A program made the translations under genes and the position numbers. Under the pieces are notes generated by a model. It did not search any database, was not told the DNA's origin, and saw nothing but the letters and a program-made list of their open reading frames with translations. From Liolophura sinensis (lineage: Eukaryota > Mollusca > Polyplacophora > Chitonida > Chitonidae), in contig NC_088302.1 of assembly GCF_032854445.1 (NCBI RefSeq), positions 36,090,191 to 36,154,190 of the forward strand: a stretch of 64,000 nt of DNA, written 5' to 3'. This document shows positions 37,501 to 45,671 of this stretch, in pieces. Each line of letters opens with the position of its first letter. Position 1 is the stretch's first letter.

Positions 37501-39660
37501 ATGATTTATTTTTCCATCTGAGTAAAATCGTTTAAAACATCAGATTCTGTGGTGGTCTGTGGTGAACCTTCCATATTTTTTCCTTTCCTGAGGATGCATC
37601 CATAAATCTAGATGGATATCTAACTGTCTAACCTGTTTGTGACTGGTAGACACCTGGTGTGATTTCACAGGTCCCAGTATGGTCAGGAAAGGTAGCCATA
37701 GAATCCCAAATTCTTTCCACCCATAAACTGGCCACCACGGCATGAACGAAGAAAGTGTTGAGTATGGCATTAAACCCCAGTGAAATAAATAAAACATAAA
37801 CGTGAGGGTTACTCACATTTTAGGATGTTTACTAAATAAATATGAAGAAAAACTTGTAACAGTGCTTCATTTTACTTCTTAATAGCCTAGAAATAACTTT
37901 TAAGGTTTATTGGGTTGGCAAATTTTCCATGTAGCTGCCCACATTATAAAATATCGCTCTGACATCTTATTTACATGGCAGTTTTGTCCCTACTGCACAG
38001 TTGACGCTTGTCTGAATGTTTATGAGTGCAGGATATGCATGTAGGAGATGCAGATGGCATTTGCCCTGCTGCTGATTTCCAGGCTTGTTCTTGAATATTG
38101 TCATACTGACTAGGCCACTTGGGTTGAGTAAGTCCTAATTGAGGAATAGGCTGGCCGCAGCACAGAAAACCCTCATCCCCTTGTGTTCAAATCCTTCTTG
38201 TGCATAAGTCAGTTTTGTGGATGATCTTAATGTGTTTAAGGTCTTAATGTGTGTGATTAGCAACTATTGTAGAGGACTTGTCCTGGGTATTTGTATTTAG
38301 TAGTCTGACTAGTACAGGACAAAGCCTGGGTGTAAGGGGTTGATCCAGGACTCCCCACAGTGTAACACTCTTCCTCAGGCACCTTTTCAGGGCAGGAGGT
38401 TTTTTGGCCAAGCTTATATTATGTAAGTACAGAGTGTGTCAGTGTCCAGCTCACCTGTCAGTCACAGGAGATGGCCCTGCCAGCTGGTCAGTCTTATACC
38501 TCCACCACTCTGATGACCATATGGTCAAGTGCCACACAGTCTGACCAATGACCACACTGGTCAGTCAGTCAGCTGGTAGCTCCATTGTGCTGACCGTTGC
38601 AGTGTGATAAAGCCATTGCCAATTAGCCCTGTTGTGTTGTGTGAGTTACTGTAATGCTACTGTCAAAGACTTGAGGTGTCATCCTGGGCATTGTGTATGG
38701 ACCAGTAACAATGGCCATCTCATGGAATGTTACCTTCTGAATTCCTTGATGCAAATAAACTACCACACCCTAATGCAAATGTAATCTGACAGGTTAACTC
38801 AAACAAAATACTAGCTGTCACTTTTTGGAGAAGTAACATGTCAGAAAAATGGTAATTTATGAAGTTTTCATTTTGTGCTTTTGTTTTGTTTTTTTTTTAG
38901 CAGGCAAAGATTCTGATGGAAGCTCATCTAGGTGAGTTTATTCTGTAATTGAAAATGACAACTAGTTCCAGATGCTTAGATTAATGTTTGATCAATTGTG
39001 TATTCAGCGTTTGTCACAAGCGACAATAATTCCACTTACAAATGATACTGGAGACTGTTTGTATATCGTCTTAGGTCCTTCAATCCCAAACTCTCTTAAG
39101 GAAGGAAATAAATAAGAGGTAGGAGAAAAAAAAATAAGAATAAACAGGCAAATTATTCTGGATTAATAATATTTTTTGTTAATCAGGGATTTGTGAAGCT
39201 GTAAAAAATCATACTGGAGGAAAGAAGAAATTTCCACACAGACACATAAGATAAAAAAGAAATAGCTTGGAATTGTTTGGTCTTGATCTAATGGTATTGG
39301 AGATTTCAGTGCAAGGTGTTATTAAAAGATAGAACACACCTGAAGCTGGATTGGAAAGTATGTCACTTAAACACAGGCTGGCCAGTTTTTTAGTGTACAA
39401 GTCTTAACATTTTACACAAGTGAAATAATGAAAATGAAATAAGGTGAGTTATTTAAAATTTCATGGAATCATTTACTGACTCGTTCGTTAAGTACAAATG
39501 TATATAATACCCCATATTGTGTTTTGAATCTGAGTGTTAAGGGATCTTCAATTTCTCTTCTGTATTGACAGTGAAATGTTTTCATTCTTTCAGTGGCTGG
39601 CTCACAAAGTTGAACCCATTTAGTAAATCGTCTGAATCTACAGATGAAAAACCCAGTTAG
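1531..39660 (+). CDS. MRPL28: Mitochondrial ribosomal protein L28 (bL28m), 7 exons
   Basis: Component of the large subunit of the mitochondrial ribosome, acting in the matrix. Coding exons: 1531-1685, 1998-2114, 3339-3480, 4425-4568, 34348-34480, 38904-38931, 39594-39660, with phases 2,2,0,0,1,2. They join to 786 nt, 261 aa plus stop; animal MRPL28 is about 256 aa. Recognised by the order of motifs shared with the family as I know it: LPAHY near residue 15, PGKYKINPKTGER (about 40-52), GLWGGEG (about 70), RPLYSEVLDRWMIITVTFRTLDQ-type block in exon 3, YEKYKQFIMP at the end of exon 4, EEAEWLGLSTREAI in exon 5. The start ATG at 1531 has an in-frame TAA two codons upstream; an acceptor-like tttacag ends at 1507, so an upstream 5' UTR exon is likely but was not found. 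Intron 4 is 29,779 nt and contains another gene. The C-terminus (exons 6-7, Ser-rich, ending DEKPS) is lineage-specific. Exons 1-5 are certain; exons 6-7 rest on phase and splice sites. Confidence 0.93.
2190..2535 (+). mobile_element. tRNA-derived SINE, second family, in MRPL28 intron 2
   Basis: The 5' part has a tRNA-like A box (ggtggcgtaatggtc) and B box (gggttcggtc) separated by the usual spacing. The body reads 'ggttggctcggtgtcagtat' and continues to about 2480, ending in an AT-rich tail (acatatatacatc). The body is a type I associate with molluscan SINEs, but the family name needs a repeat-database match. Boundaries are approximate. Confidence 0.7.
2952..3210 (+). repeat. 32-bp minisatellite, about 8 units, MRPL28 intron 2
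   Basis: Direct repeats of 'atttacctggtgatgcctcg' plus 'actccttcaatg', unit 32 bp, eight copies with few substitutions (g/t/c exchanges at three or four sites). It ends about 130 bp before exon 3. No splice-site or coding similarity to neighbouring exons was seen. Confidence 0.92.
3896..4161 (+). mobile_element. Full-length tRNA-derived SINE, main family
   Basis: Starts with a tRNA-like head: A box in 'tggctcagttggttagcgc', B box in 'gtgagttcaagtccagct'. This is followed by the shared body (gctggcttcctctccggcc..., gcggtttccacccaccataa) and the 3' end 'cttgagtacggcgtaaaaca' with an (aata)n tail. At least ten more copies or fragments lie in the window, so this copy is a useful reference. It lies in MRPL28 intron 3. 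Confidence 0.9.
4620..4765 (+). mobile_element. SINE 3' fragment (main family), diverged
   Basis: Matches the body and tail of the 3896-4161 copy from 'gtgggaaggtctgtcag' to 'cttgagtacggcatgaaaca' and an ata-rich tail, without the tRNA head. It lies 50 bp inside intron 4 of MRPL28. Confidence 0.75.
4990..5395 (+). repeat. Dispersed repeat, copy 1 of 2 in the window
   Basis: Shares long stretches with 46930-47300 in the same orientation: 'gcaaatatatggtgtca' near its start, then 'gtgaccattgtatt', 'gagataacctact', 'agacacatttgac', 'gttgtccaatgaaaag' and 'gtattttgtct'. No open frame. Probably a non-autonomous element; family unknown. Confidence 0.75.
5855..6030 (+). mobile_element. SINE fragment (main family), strongly diverged
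   Basis: Recognisable pieces in order: 'cgagttcaagttcagc', 'tgctggcttct', 'gtgaaatattcttgact' and an aaataaataag tail. It lies just downstream of the 3' end of the nested minus-strand gene. Confidence 0.65.
6274..6279 (-). terminator. Candidate poly(A) signal of the nested gene
   Basis: AATAAA on the minus strand, about 265 nt after the stop codon at 6544-6546. Motif only. Confidence 0.45.
6544..12528 (-). CDS. Unrecognised Ser-rich coiled-coil protein, nested in MRPL28 intron 4, 3 exons
   Basis: Exons on the minus strand: 12459-12528, 10153-10247, 6544-9852; phases 1 and 0; total 1157 aa. Exon 1 starts ATG at 12528 and encodes 23 residues (MAVLPYKEAPMPPK then CTCYTPYHC), so residues 15-28 hold a small CxC...C...C cluster. 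About residues 35-80 are acidic and then predicted coiled coil (MLTELQTEMDSIKIEQQALK onward), ending in a hydrophobic FYNLIH segment. Residues about 215-470 carry degenerate repeats around NCT/NCS and NPSS. Later come a charged helix-like block (RMKYYSDFTIDRQRKINKM), a His/Arg/Ser-rich stretch with nuclear-localisation-like KRGDKRPRKR, and a basic C-terminus (KKSVIKKFRRFSENF, ending ETLANL). No catalytic domain, signal peptide or membrane segment is visible. It looks like a scaffold or adaptor, but that is inference. An alternative start at the exon-2 MAERTSPDL is possible. I do not recognise the family. Confidence 0.85.
10248..12458 (-). other. Intron 1 of the nested gene
   Basis: A 2.2-kb intron, AT-rich, without coding signal. 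It holds a cluster of E-box-like motifs at about 10755-10900 (acctgtcaggtacctgtc, gcaggtgtg, acacctgt, tcacctga), a twice-repeated 'gttgttgacgtatgaa' at about 12016-12045, and four degenerate copies of 'tagatatatgagcaacag..ttaac' between about 12120 and 12362. These may be regulatory; no direct evidence. Confidence 0.5.
12529..22600. other. Gene-free part of MRPL28 intron 4, upstream of the nested gene
   Basis: About 10 kb with no exon I can support. The promoter of the nested gene should lie just above 12528. Visible items: a run of C at about 15127-15141, G-rich runs near 16520 and 19070-19090, and stretches rich in TAATT-type motifs at about 17650-18200. Open frames here are short, and the longest (19824-20324, minus) has no domain. 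No recognisable transposon proteins. Confidence 0.4.
22638..22976 (+). repeat. 39/33-bp minisatellite, about 9 units
   Basis: Units read 'atcatgtaacataaatgcag' followed by 'ttacaaaattggtattggt'; three copies lack six bases (33 bp). Two unit types alternate by gctgtcac against gcagttac. Both lengths are multiples of three, which explains spurious open frames on both strands. Lies in MRPL28 intron 4. Confidence 0.92.
22983..26800. other. Gene-free part of MRPL28 intron 4
   Basis: Apart from the degenerate repeat at 23290-23605 and a G-rich run at about 26330-26360, I see nothing distinctive. Two near-identical AT palindromic motifs (taatttaattaaa) occur about 27 bp apart at about 26648-26686. 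Confidence 0.35.
23290..23605 (+). repeat. Degenerate tandem repeat, about 105-117 bp, 3 copies
   Basis: Recurring blocks 'aattccc(a/g)(a/g)tagaattt' at 23334, 23437 and 23554, each followed by 'agttcatttcac', then a stretch ending 'atttatacagg'. Strongly diverged. No coding potential. Confidence 0.6.
26815..26955 (+). mobile_element. SINE 3' fragment (main family)
   Basis: From 'ccagcaacctgtggatggtc' through 'cttgagtatggcgtaaaaca' to a short at-rich tail. Lacks the tRNA head. In MRPL28 intron 4. Confidence 0.8.
28665..29235 (+). repeat. 563-bp tandem duplication, copy 1
   Basis: Runs from just before 'aaaatattggtcatggataa' (28676) to 'ctaacctgggaaaaggtctt' (29235). Copy 2 follows directly at an offset of 563 bp. 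It contains no long coding frame; short minus-strand frames recur in both copies with identical residues, as expected for a recent duplication. A shorter related piece ending 'accttgaaaaggtcttgg' lies at about 28390-28408. Confidence 0.9.
29236..29801 (+). repeat. 563-bp tandem duplication, copy 2
   Basis: Repeats 28665-29235 with about 3-4 percent differences by eye, including a few single-base indels. It ends at 'ctaaccttggaaaaggtctt'. Adjacent head-to-tail copies with so few differences indicate a recent event. Confidence 0.9.
31998..32105 (+). repeat. Simple-sequence tract (gaga, gata, gtga)
   Basis: Successive runs of gagaga, gatagatagata and gtgagtgagtgagtgag. Compound microsatellite in MRPL28 intron 4. 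Confidence 0.9.
33598..33735 (+). repeat. 68-bp tandem duplication
   Basis: Two head-to-tail copies starting 'gatgggggataccctaattt' at 33598 and 33666 and ending 'ttttgaaacagtctgaga'. Only a few differences, so recent. Confidence 0.9.
35974..36237 (-). mobile_element. Near full-length SINE (main family), minus orientation
   Basis: (tttatttatttatt) tail at the left, then the complement of the family body, and the tRNA-like head ending 'actgagccacggaggccccc'. Reads on the minus strand like the 3896-4161 copy. Confidence 0.9.
37540..37795 (+). mobile_element. Diverged SINE fragment
   Basis: Recognisable at its end: 'ccaccacggcatgaacgaag', 'ttgagtatggcattaaaccc' and the gaaataaataaaac tail. The 5' part is hard to align and may be unrelated. 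Confidence 0.55.
38898..38906 (+). promoter_or_regulatory. MRPL28: NAGNAG tandem 3' splice site of MRPL28 exon 6
   Basis: After a T-rich tract the intron ends tag-cag. Using the first AG starts the exon at 38901 and the second at 38904. The two choices differ by one codon (Ala-Gly-Lys against Gly-Lys) and both keep the frame to the stop. NAGNAG acceptors are commonly used alternatively in animals; which one is used here cannot be told from sequence. Confidence 0.6.
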
Positions 39661-40240
39661 CGTAGATGAGGGACTTGTCAAGATGAGAAGCTCTTTGTAT
39701 TAACTGTGTTTTAGTGTGCTTGAATTCACATGATGACAAACCCAGCTGGCAGAGATGAAGGACTCTGCAAGAGGAGTAACTCTTTGTATGAACTGTTTAT
39801 GAGTGTGCTTGAATTCATATGACAAACCCAGCTAGTAGAGACGAGAGACTACAGAAGAAGCCTAACTCTTTATATAGAATGTTTATTACTGTGCTGGAAT
39901 TCATACGATGACAAACCCAACTGGCAGCGATGAAAGATACTCTAGAATGTTTTGGTCTTACATGAACAGTTTATAAGTCTGCGGCAGTGCCCTACCCAAG
40001 ATGATGAACCCAACCTGTAGTAATGTATGATACTTTAGAAAGATCTTGTTTTTGTATTAACTTGTCGTTTGTATGTAAATACACAACTGAAGTTGACGCA
40101 TCAAACTTGAAGAGAGGATGGCCGACTTTATAAAAAGATTTAGTCTTGTATAAACTATTTCTTAGTCTGCCCAATATGGCAAGTCCAGCTAACAAGGACA
40201 GATGACTTGGGCACTTGAGTACACTACTGCTTTAGGAGAC
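39643..40240 (+). repeat. 84-93-bp degenerate tandem repeat spanning the MRPL28 stop codon and 3' UTR
   Basis: About seven copies begin near 39643, 39732, 39818, 39907, 40000, 40091 and 40175. Each starts with a variant of 'gatgacaaacccagctggcag' and contains 'aactctttgtatgaactgtttat' and 'gtgcttgaattca' variants. Copy 1 encodes the last residues (DEKPS) and the stop TAG at 39658-39660; copies 2 and 4 have tgg at the equivalent of the stop. Copies become more diverged toward the 3' end. The array makes up most of the 3' UTR. Confidence 0.85.
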
Positions 40241-40340
40241 AAACCAGGAGGTCTCGAATTCCAAGAAATCTTCTTAACCCCAAACTGATAAAGCCAGGAT
40301 TAGCTCCCTTCTGGGCATTCTCGACCACATGTGTAGTGTT

Positions 40341-40346
40341 AATAAA
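40341..40346 (+). terminator. MRPL28: Candidate poly(A) signal of MRPL28
   Basis: AATAAA about 680 nt after the stop codon and just past the 3' UTR repeat array. It is the first canonical hexamer I see downstream of the stop. Motif only, no cleavage-site evidence. Confidence 0.5.
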
Positions 40347-40360
40347 AAGCTGTAAACCAG

Positions 40361-41057
40361 AGCTTGTCCAATATGATTTGTCTGTCTGTTCAACCATGGT
40401 GCTTTTGTTAAGAATTCAAGCTTGTAAATTTCCTTTTTGCCATTTTATTCTTTTCGGTAGTACATGTATGTACGTCACACTTCTGGTGTATATGTGCTCA
40501 TAAATCACTTACTTGTCAAGTGACAGTGTCAAAAAAAACATACCCAGTCAATCATGTGATTGGTGTGAGTTCAAGTCCAGCTTATGCTCTCCTCTCCAGT
40601 CATAGGTGCGAAGGTATGTGCGGTTTCTTCCCATCATACTGCTGGCCACCATCATATAAGTGAAATATTCTTTTGTATGGCGTAAGCATTAATCAAATAA
40701 ATAAATAAATAAATACACAAATCATAAAACAGGTAGTACTGCAACATTACAGCAGAAGTGTTTTTACTGCAATTTGAACTACTTTGTGCCGCTGGCAAAA
40801 TAGCATCAGTTTAAACTGGCAGACTAAAGGGCCTTATTAAATTAGTTCCGTTGATACCTGTGATTTCCGTAGCTTGCCAGGTTTGGCTCTGCAATGACAT
40901 TGTGATGAATCACCTTTGCATAAGGCAAATTAACAGCTCTTACATAAGTGTTTCTTCTGAGGAGAACAGCAGGTTATGTTGCCCCTCTCTAACTGAAATT
41001 AAGTGTAATCAGGTCTAAGAAAGGAAAACAACGAAGATATTTCTAATAGAACTCACT
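40361..41057. other. Intergenic spacer between convergent MRPL28 and the kielin-like gene
   Basis: About 0.7 kb between the two candidate poly(A) signals. Contains a SINE fragment (40555-40722). Nothing else seen. Confidence 0.5.
40555..40722 (+). mobile_element. SINE 3' fragment (main family)
   Basis: Reads from 'gtgagttcaagtccagct' (B box) through 'ggccaccatcatataagtga' and 'attcttttgtatggcgtaag' to an (aaat)n tail. The 5' head is missing. Confidence 0.8.
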
Positions 41058-41063
41058 TTTTAT
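41058..41063 (-). terminator. Candidate poly(A) signal of the kielin-like gene
   Basis: AATAAA on the minus strand, about 335 nt after the stop codon at 41398-41400. Motif only. Confidence 0.45.
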
Positions 41064-41397
41064 TCCATTTTGTGTCATCTTAAATAATTGTATCTCCCAT
41101 ACTATCAATGTGGACATGCAGGATAAGTAAAATCTGATGAAATTTGAGCTCTGATATCCTTATAAGGACAATAAACATGTAATGCTATACATGCGCAATA
41201 TTTTCATAACATCATAACAGTTTTTAAAGTTGGCACTTCAGAATTATAAATTTCATAACCATTCGTAAGGCACAGTTATCTGGATAGTTACCATTCTTTC
41301 ATATATGGATTTATAGATTTGTACACTCAAAATTGTCAAAGGCTGGGCCAATGTTCAAGCTGGGCCAATGTTCAAGCCAGGTCATGATTGATGAAGA

Positions 41398-44300
41398 TTA
41401 ACTGGGGCATTCACTGGGGTTCACACACTTCCCATCATGCACCACTTTCCCGGCAACACACTGACATCCTGGAATGCAGGGTTTGAAGCAGTATTCCTCG
41501 ATGTTACCCAGAGGTGTGTTTTGGTTTTCACAAGTCCTTGGGCATGGTGGACCACACTCATCAAATATAAAACCTCGGTCTTCTGGGCAACTTATGGCTG
41601 TGAAAAAAAAAAAAGCACACAACTTACAAGCTTGTTTTCATTATGCTTGCTGCAGAGTAAACTCACACCTTGAGAATCAGTTTACATATTTTTATGTCTT
41701 TACAAATGATGACACGGGCAGTCTCATCAGAAGTATTACATAAGTGATTGGAAGATGGAGTGGATGATGATGTGGAAGCCAATGGCATAAAAAAATAAAT
41801 GAGATGAGCATGAGGCCTTTAATACTTCCAGTTTATCTGGAAAAACTACTTTCAGGATTAAAGGTACCAGATGGCAACTGATATTTCACTATCCAAAAGC
41901 TAGACGACATTAGCTTTGATAAGACATATCCATCAGAATGCCAGCATTCTCCAGATTCAACTTAGACTTAAATTATCACACAAGTGTCTGTTATTGTCAA
42001 TCTTGTAAAACTGAAACAGTTGTATGTTTATTGGCGTGCTTACCACACAGGGCTGAGGACCTCCACTGTAGCCTGACCCCAGCCTTGGCACACTCATGGG
42101 CATAGGAGGCGAGAACATTACATAGGCAGTCCGTCTCTTCAGAGCACACACACATATCAAATACACAAGAGGAGAAGAAGGGCTCAGGGGAGATAACTCT
42201 ATGACATCGGGCAAACAGATCACTCTGAAATGAGGACAAGCAATTCGATTTCATATGAGCTGCCTTTAGGCAGTAACTGATCTTTAAACTTTTATTGGAA
42301 AGGAAAGAATAATACAGTTCTGTTTTGCTTAAAAGGCGGTTAAGATGTACGATGAAACTCAGCCACGAGCATAGCGAAAATAACCACGTGGGCTAAGGGG
42401 AAATAACTCTGTGATAGTGAAATAACTCTATAAAGAGGACCAGCAGCTTCATTTTAAACGGAATGCATTCATAAAGAAATTGTTATCCTTTCATTTAAAG
42501 GAAATAAATACAAAAACCTACAAACACTTCTTGTTGCACATATGCTGCTCTCTACACTCCCTTTTCATTGCTTCCAAAGCTAGACAAGTCAAGTTTGACC
42601 TTTACATCTTGAGCAACATAATGGACCTCACTAGTAATATCTTCCTGCGAACTTAAAATCTGCATTCTGTGTTTGTCTGCATTCACATCCATTTGGATAA
42701 AAGGGTATGCTTGTGTATGAAATATCAAAGACAAGAATGTTGAGAGGCAATTTTCGTAAAAAAAAAATGTATGGTGTAAAGAGATCGGTGCATGCACCGT
42801 GAGGAATGTGGAAAAGAATAAAACCGGTAATGCTACAAATCATGGCCTATTCACATAAATGGTTGAAACAACCTGAGCCATTTAGCTGGTCGTGTGTAAA
42901 GGTTACTAGCTTTCAACTAAAGAGGTCATGCTTTCAAATCCAGTATGATTCCAGCTTTATGTACATAGGTTTGTCAGTTTCTTGCTAATGTGGGGTGGAA
43001 TGTCTATTTTCCTGAACCAACTGAATTCTTACCAAAAAGTAATCTGGAATGTTTTGTTACCAACAATTACATATAATCTTGCCAAAGCAGTCTGTCAATT
43101 ACAAAATACCTTACCTTGATGACTGCACATTTCACATTGGCTATTTTCTTGGCCCTGTACCCAGCTTTGGCACAAGGGTCTATATCTTCAGCATCACCAC
43201 ACTGATCATTAATCTGAAAAGAAGCAGAAAAAAACAATTTGTTGTAACAACTGGAAATTTGTGGAGGAAGCGGGGCAGCTCAGGCTGCCTCTATCCATAG
43301 GTTCTAATCTTTATGAACAACACACCAAGTAGATTGAAAGTGAAAAGAACACGTGTTGTTATAATAGATTTAAATATCTGACAATTTTTAGAGGAAGACA
43401 GTTTGATTGAGATGCATTCAGTCTTGAACCAGTTTTGTAATCCTTATTACATACACAAAGTTTCACCATTTTGCTATACATGTTTTTAGATTTTGAGGCA
43501 AATATTCTATGTAAACAAAACCGACTAGACAGCTTAGACTGTGTAAAGAAGGTATCTTCCATTCTGGGTGATCTCTGATTTAAGTGTCGAGGCTCAAAGG
43601 AAAAAAGATTGTATAGAAACTAAAAACATACTTCATAATGAAGTCCCAGAATAAAATTGAAAAATAAAGCAAACTGCCGCCACACTGCTTTGTAGACCAG
43701 TGATGTTCGGGATGGCTCACCTTCCAGCTGTTTCCAAACACCGCAGGGGAATTTGTAATCTTCCCTATCTTGGTCTTCATATCATCTTGTGGGAAGCCAT
43801 TGAAGTTGCCGCATAACCCACAGGTTCTACGTTTGTACGTGCCGGGTACACTCAGCTCTGCCGTACTGGCTCCATCCCATGATAGCTGACAAAACACCAA
43901 AACATACCCAATAGGATTTCCCAGGTGTACTTATCAGGGTCTTCTTCACCTAACTGTGCATGTTAACCTTTTTCTTTTGTAACTTGCTGTAGTGTAACAG
44001 AAATTAGATACTTTTTCTAAATGAAGATAAATTATTTTGTTTAAATCTTTGAAAATGTAACTCCAGTGTTTTAAAGGTAAGAAAGAGAAAACATTAAACT
44101 GTCTTAAAGGACAATGAAAAAGCTACATGTAAGTCTTCATGACCTACTTTCAACAGCCATACTGGAGGAACAACGCTGTACAAGCCCATGTTAATATCAT
44201 TCCAAGACCGATGGAAAAACTTTTAGCCCTAACAGAAGTAGTGACGTCATATGCAAACCCTAAACATTATGCAAAAAACGGCTTTCTATAAGAGGGAATG

Positions 44301-45671
44301 GAATGTCAACCTATTTTTGCAAATTTTATCTGATAAAATTTTATTTTCCTACCTTCACACCCAAGTTTGTGTTGAGCAGGATTGTGTTTTCACTTCTCTC
44401 CACATAGAAGTATGGCTCCTGAAAATATGGTAAGCTTACCTCCCTGCCTCCTGCCTGTAACACACAAGCTTTTTATGAGAAGGTGTACAAATACAAGCAA
44501 TTTTTATTTCCTCACTACGATTCACAGCATCTACATTATATTTACATATTTTTTATTAAGATGTCATCACCTTTACTTTCAAAGCAAAGAAAAACTCCCT
44601 TTATTCTTATTGTGCAAGGTATATATTAGCTTATTAATAAAGTTTACTTTGCCAACATGGTTCTGCGGCATATCGATCACCTAGTACATGTGAAATAAAA
44701 CTTACCCTGACAACATGGTTCTGTAGCAGATCAACCGTGAACTCGGCTAGTTTGACAGTGAGGTTCTGAGCCCAGGATACTTTCTCCTCCACACCTCTGT
44801 CGTCATGGTGAACCTCTACCCTGAAACAAGCCCAAGGTCATAAAAAGTTAGGAAAGTAGCTCAGTGAGTAAAATGTGCAACTCCTAAACATAAGGCACAC
44901 TAGGAGCAGGTTCAATCCCGACAATGGAATTTGTAGATGAATTTGCTCTCACGGACACTTTTGTGGTGGTTTATGCAGTCCTACAAGTGTTGAACACCAC
45001 TTCTCCCCCACCAACAGTGTGGGCATACATATATCTGTAGGTTACACATGGGAAAGTTTGTCAGTAACTTGCAAAGGGTTGGTTTGACCAGAACATTCCT
45101 CACCCAGAAAATTGATTGCCATCATGTAAGCGGAAAGTTGGTGTTAAATAACATTCAAATCAAGCCAAGCCGATGGAAAATGCATTTCTTGCTAGCCTGA
45201 GTGATTCTTAAACTTTTAGAAATATCACATATGTGCACTCAAGGTTTTCATATTTTCCAGTACTTTTCATTTAATCATGGCTAAACATAAAGAATAGCAC
45301 TGACTTTGTTGGCTGAGTGATAAAGAATGCCTGACCAAGGACATCACAGGTTCAAATCCAGCTCTTGCCACCTTGCCTGCAGCTTTTCGTCATGGATTTA
45401 TATAATGGAGTACTGAAGTTTCCACCACCCACAAATATGACAACTGACTATTCATACACAGAATACTCTCGCACATGTTTCAATGTCTATTCACAACAAA
45501 ACAGATGACCATGGTTTCCCATCAACAGAACTGTTACCCATGAAACCTACGTGAAGTCTCCTCCTTCACAGTCTGTGGCCATGATATAGCGACATGTGCC
45601 CTGGAAGTGGTAGGTGGTTCCATCAAAGGTTTTGTAGTGAGGGTCTCCAAACACAAGACAGGTGGCCGGTT
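41398..45671 (-). CDS. KCP: C-terminal VWD-C8-TIL module of the kielin-like gene
   Basis: Seven exons. The VWD domain opens in 45551-45671 with [14 protein letters not shown], continues through 44706-44820 (LLQNHVVR) and 44353-44454 (GREVSLPYF), and ends in 43721-43885 with [15 protein letters not shown] and NSWK. The C8 domain spans 43115-43213 ([18 protein letters not shown]) and 42044-42224 ([19 protein letters not shown] then [17 protein letters not shown]). The TIL domain is in 41398-41597 ([27 protein letters not shown], stop). Cysteine spacing and order match BMPER and KCP as I know them. The VWD start holds a GDPH motif, the site of autocatalytic cleavage in some relatives. Exon 44353-44454 has a second in-frame AG acceptor giving a start at 44418, twelve codons shorter; the longer form is preferred because GREVSLPY is a VWD motif. 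Confidence 0.92.

Larger units (their letters stand above)
34481..38900. other. MRPL28 intron 5
   Basis: A 4.4-kb intron without exons. It holds one nearly full SINE (35974-36237), a diverged SINE fragment (37540-37795) and an AT-rich stretch (35350-35850). A minus-strand frame at 37540-37797 is a SINE translation. Confidence 0.45.

Noticed and set aside
44353-44417. Short form of VWD exon 44353-44454 starting at the inner acceptor (44418)
   Set aside because: Also in frame, but it drops GREVSLPYF, a usual VWD segment. The longer exon is preferred; the short form remains possible as a minor isoform.
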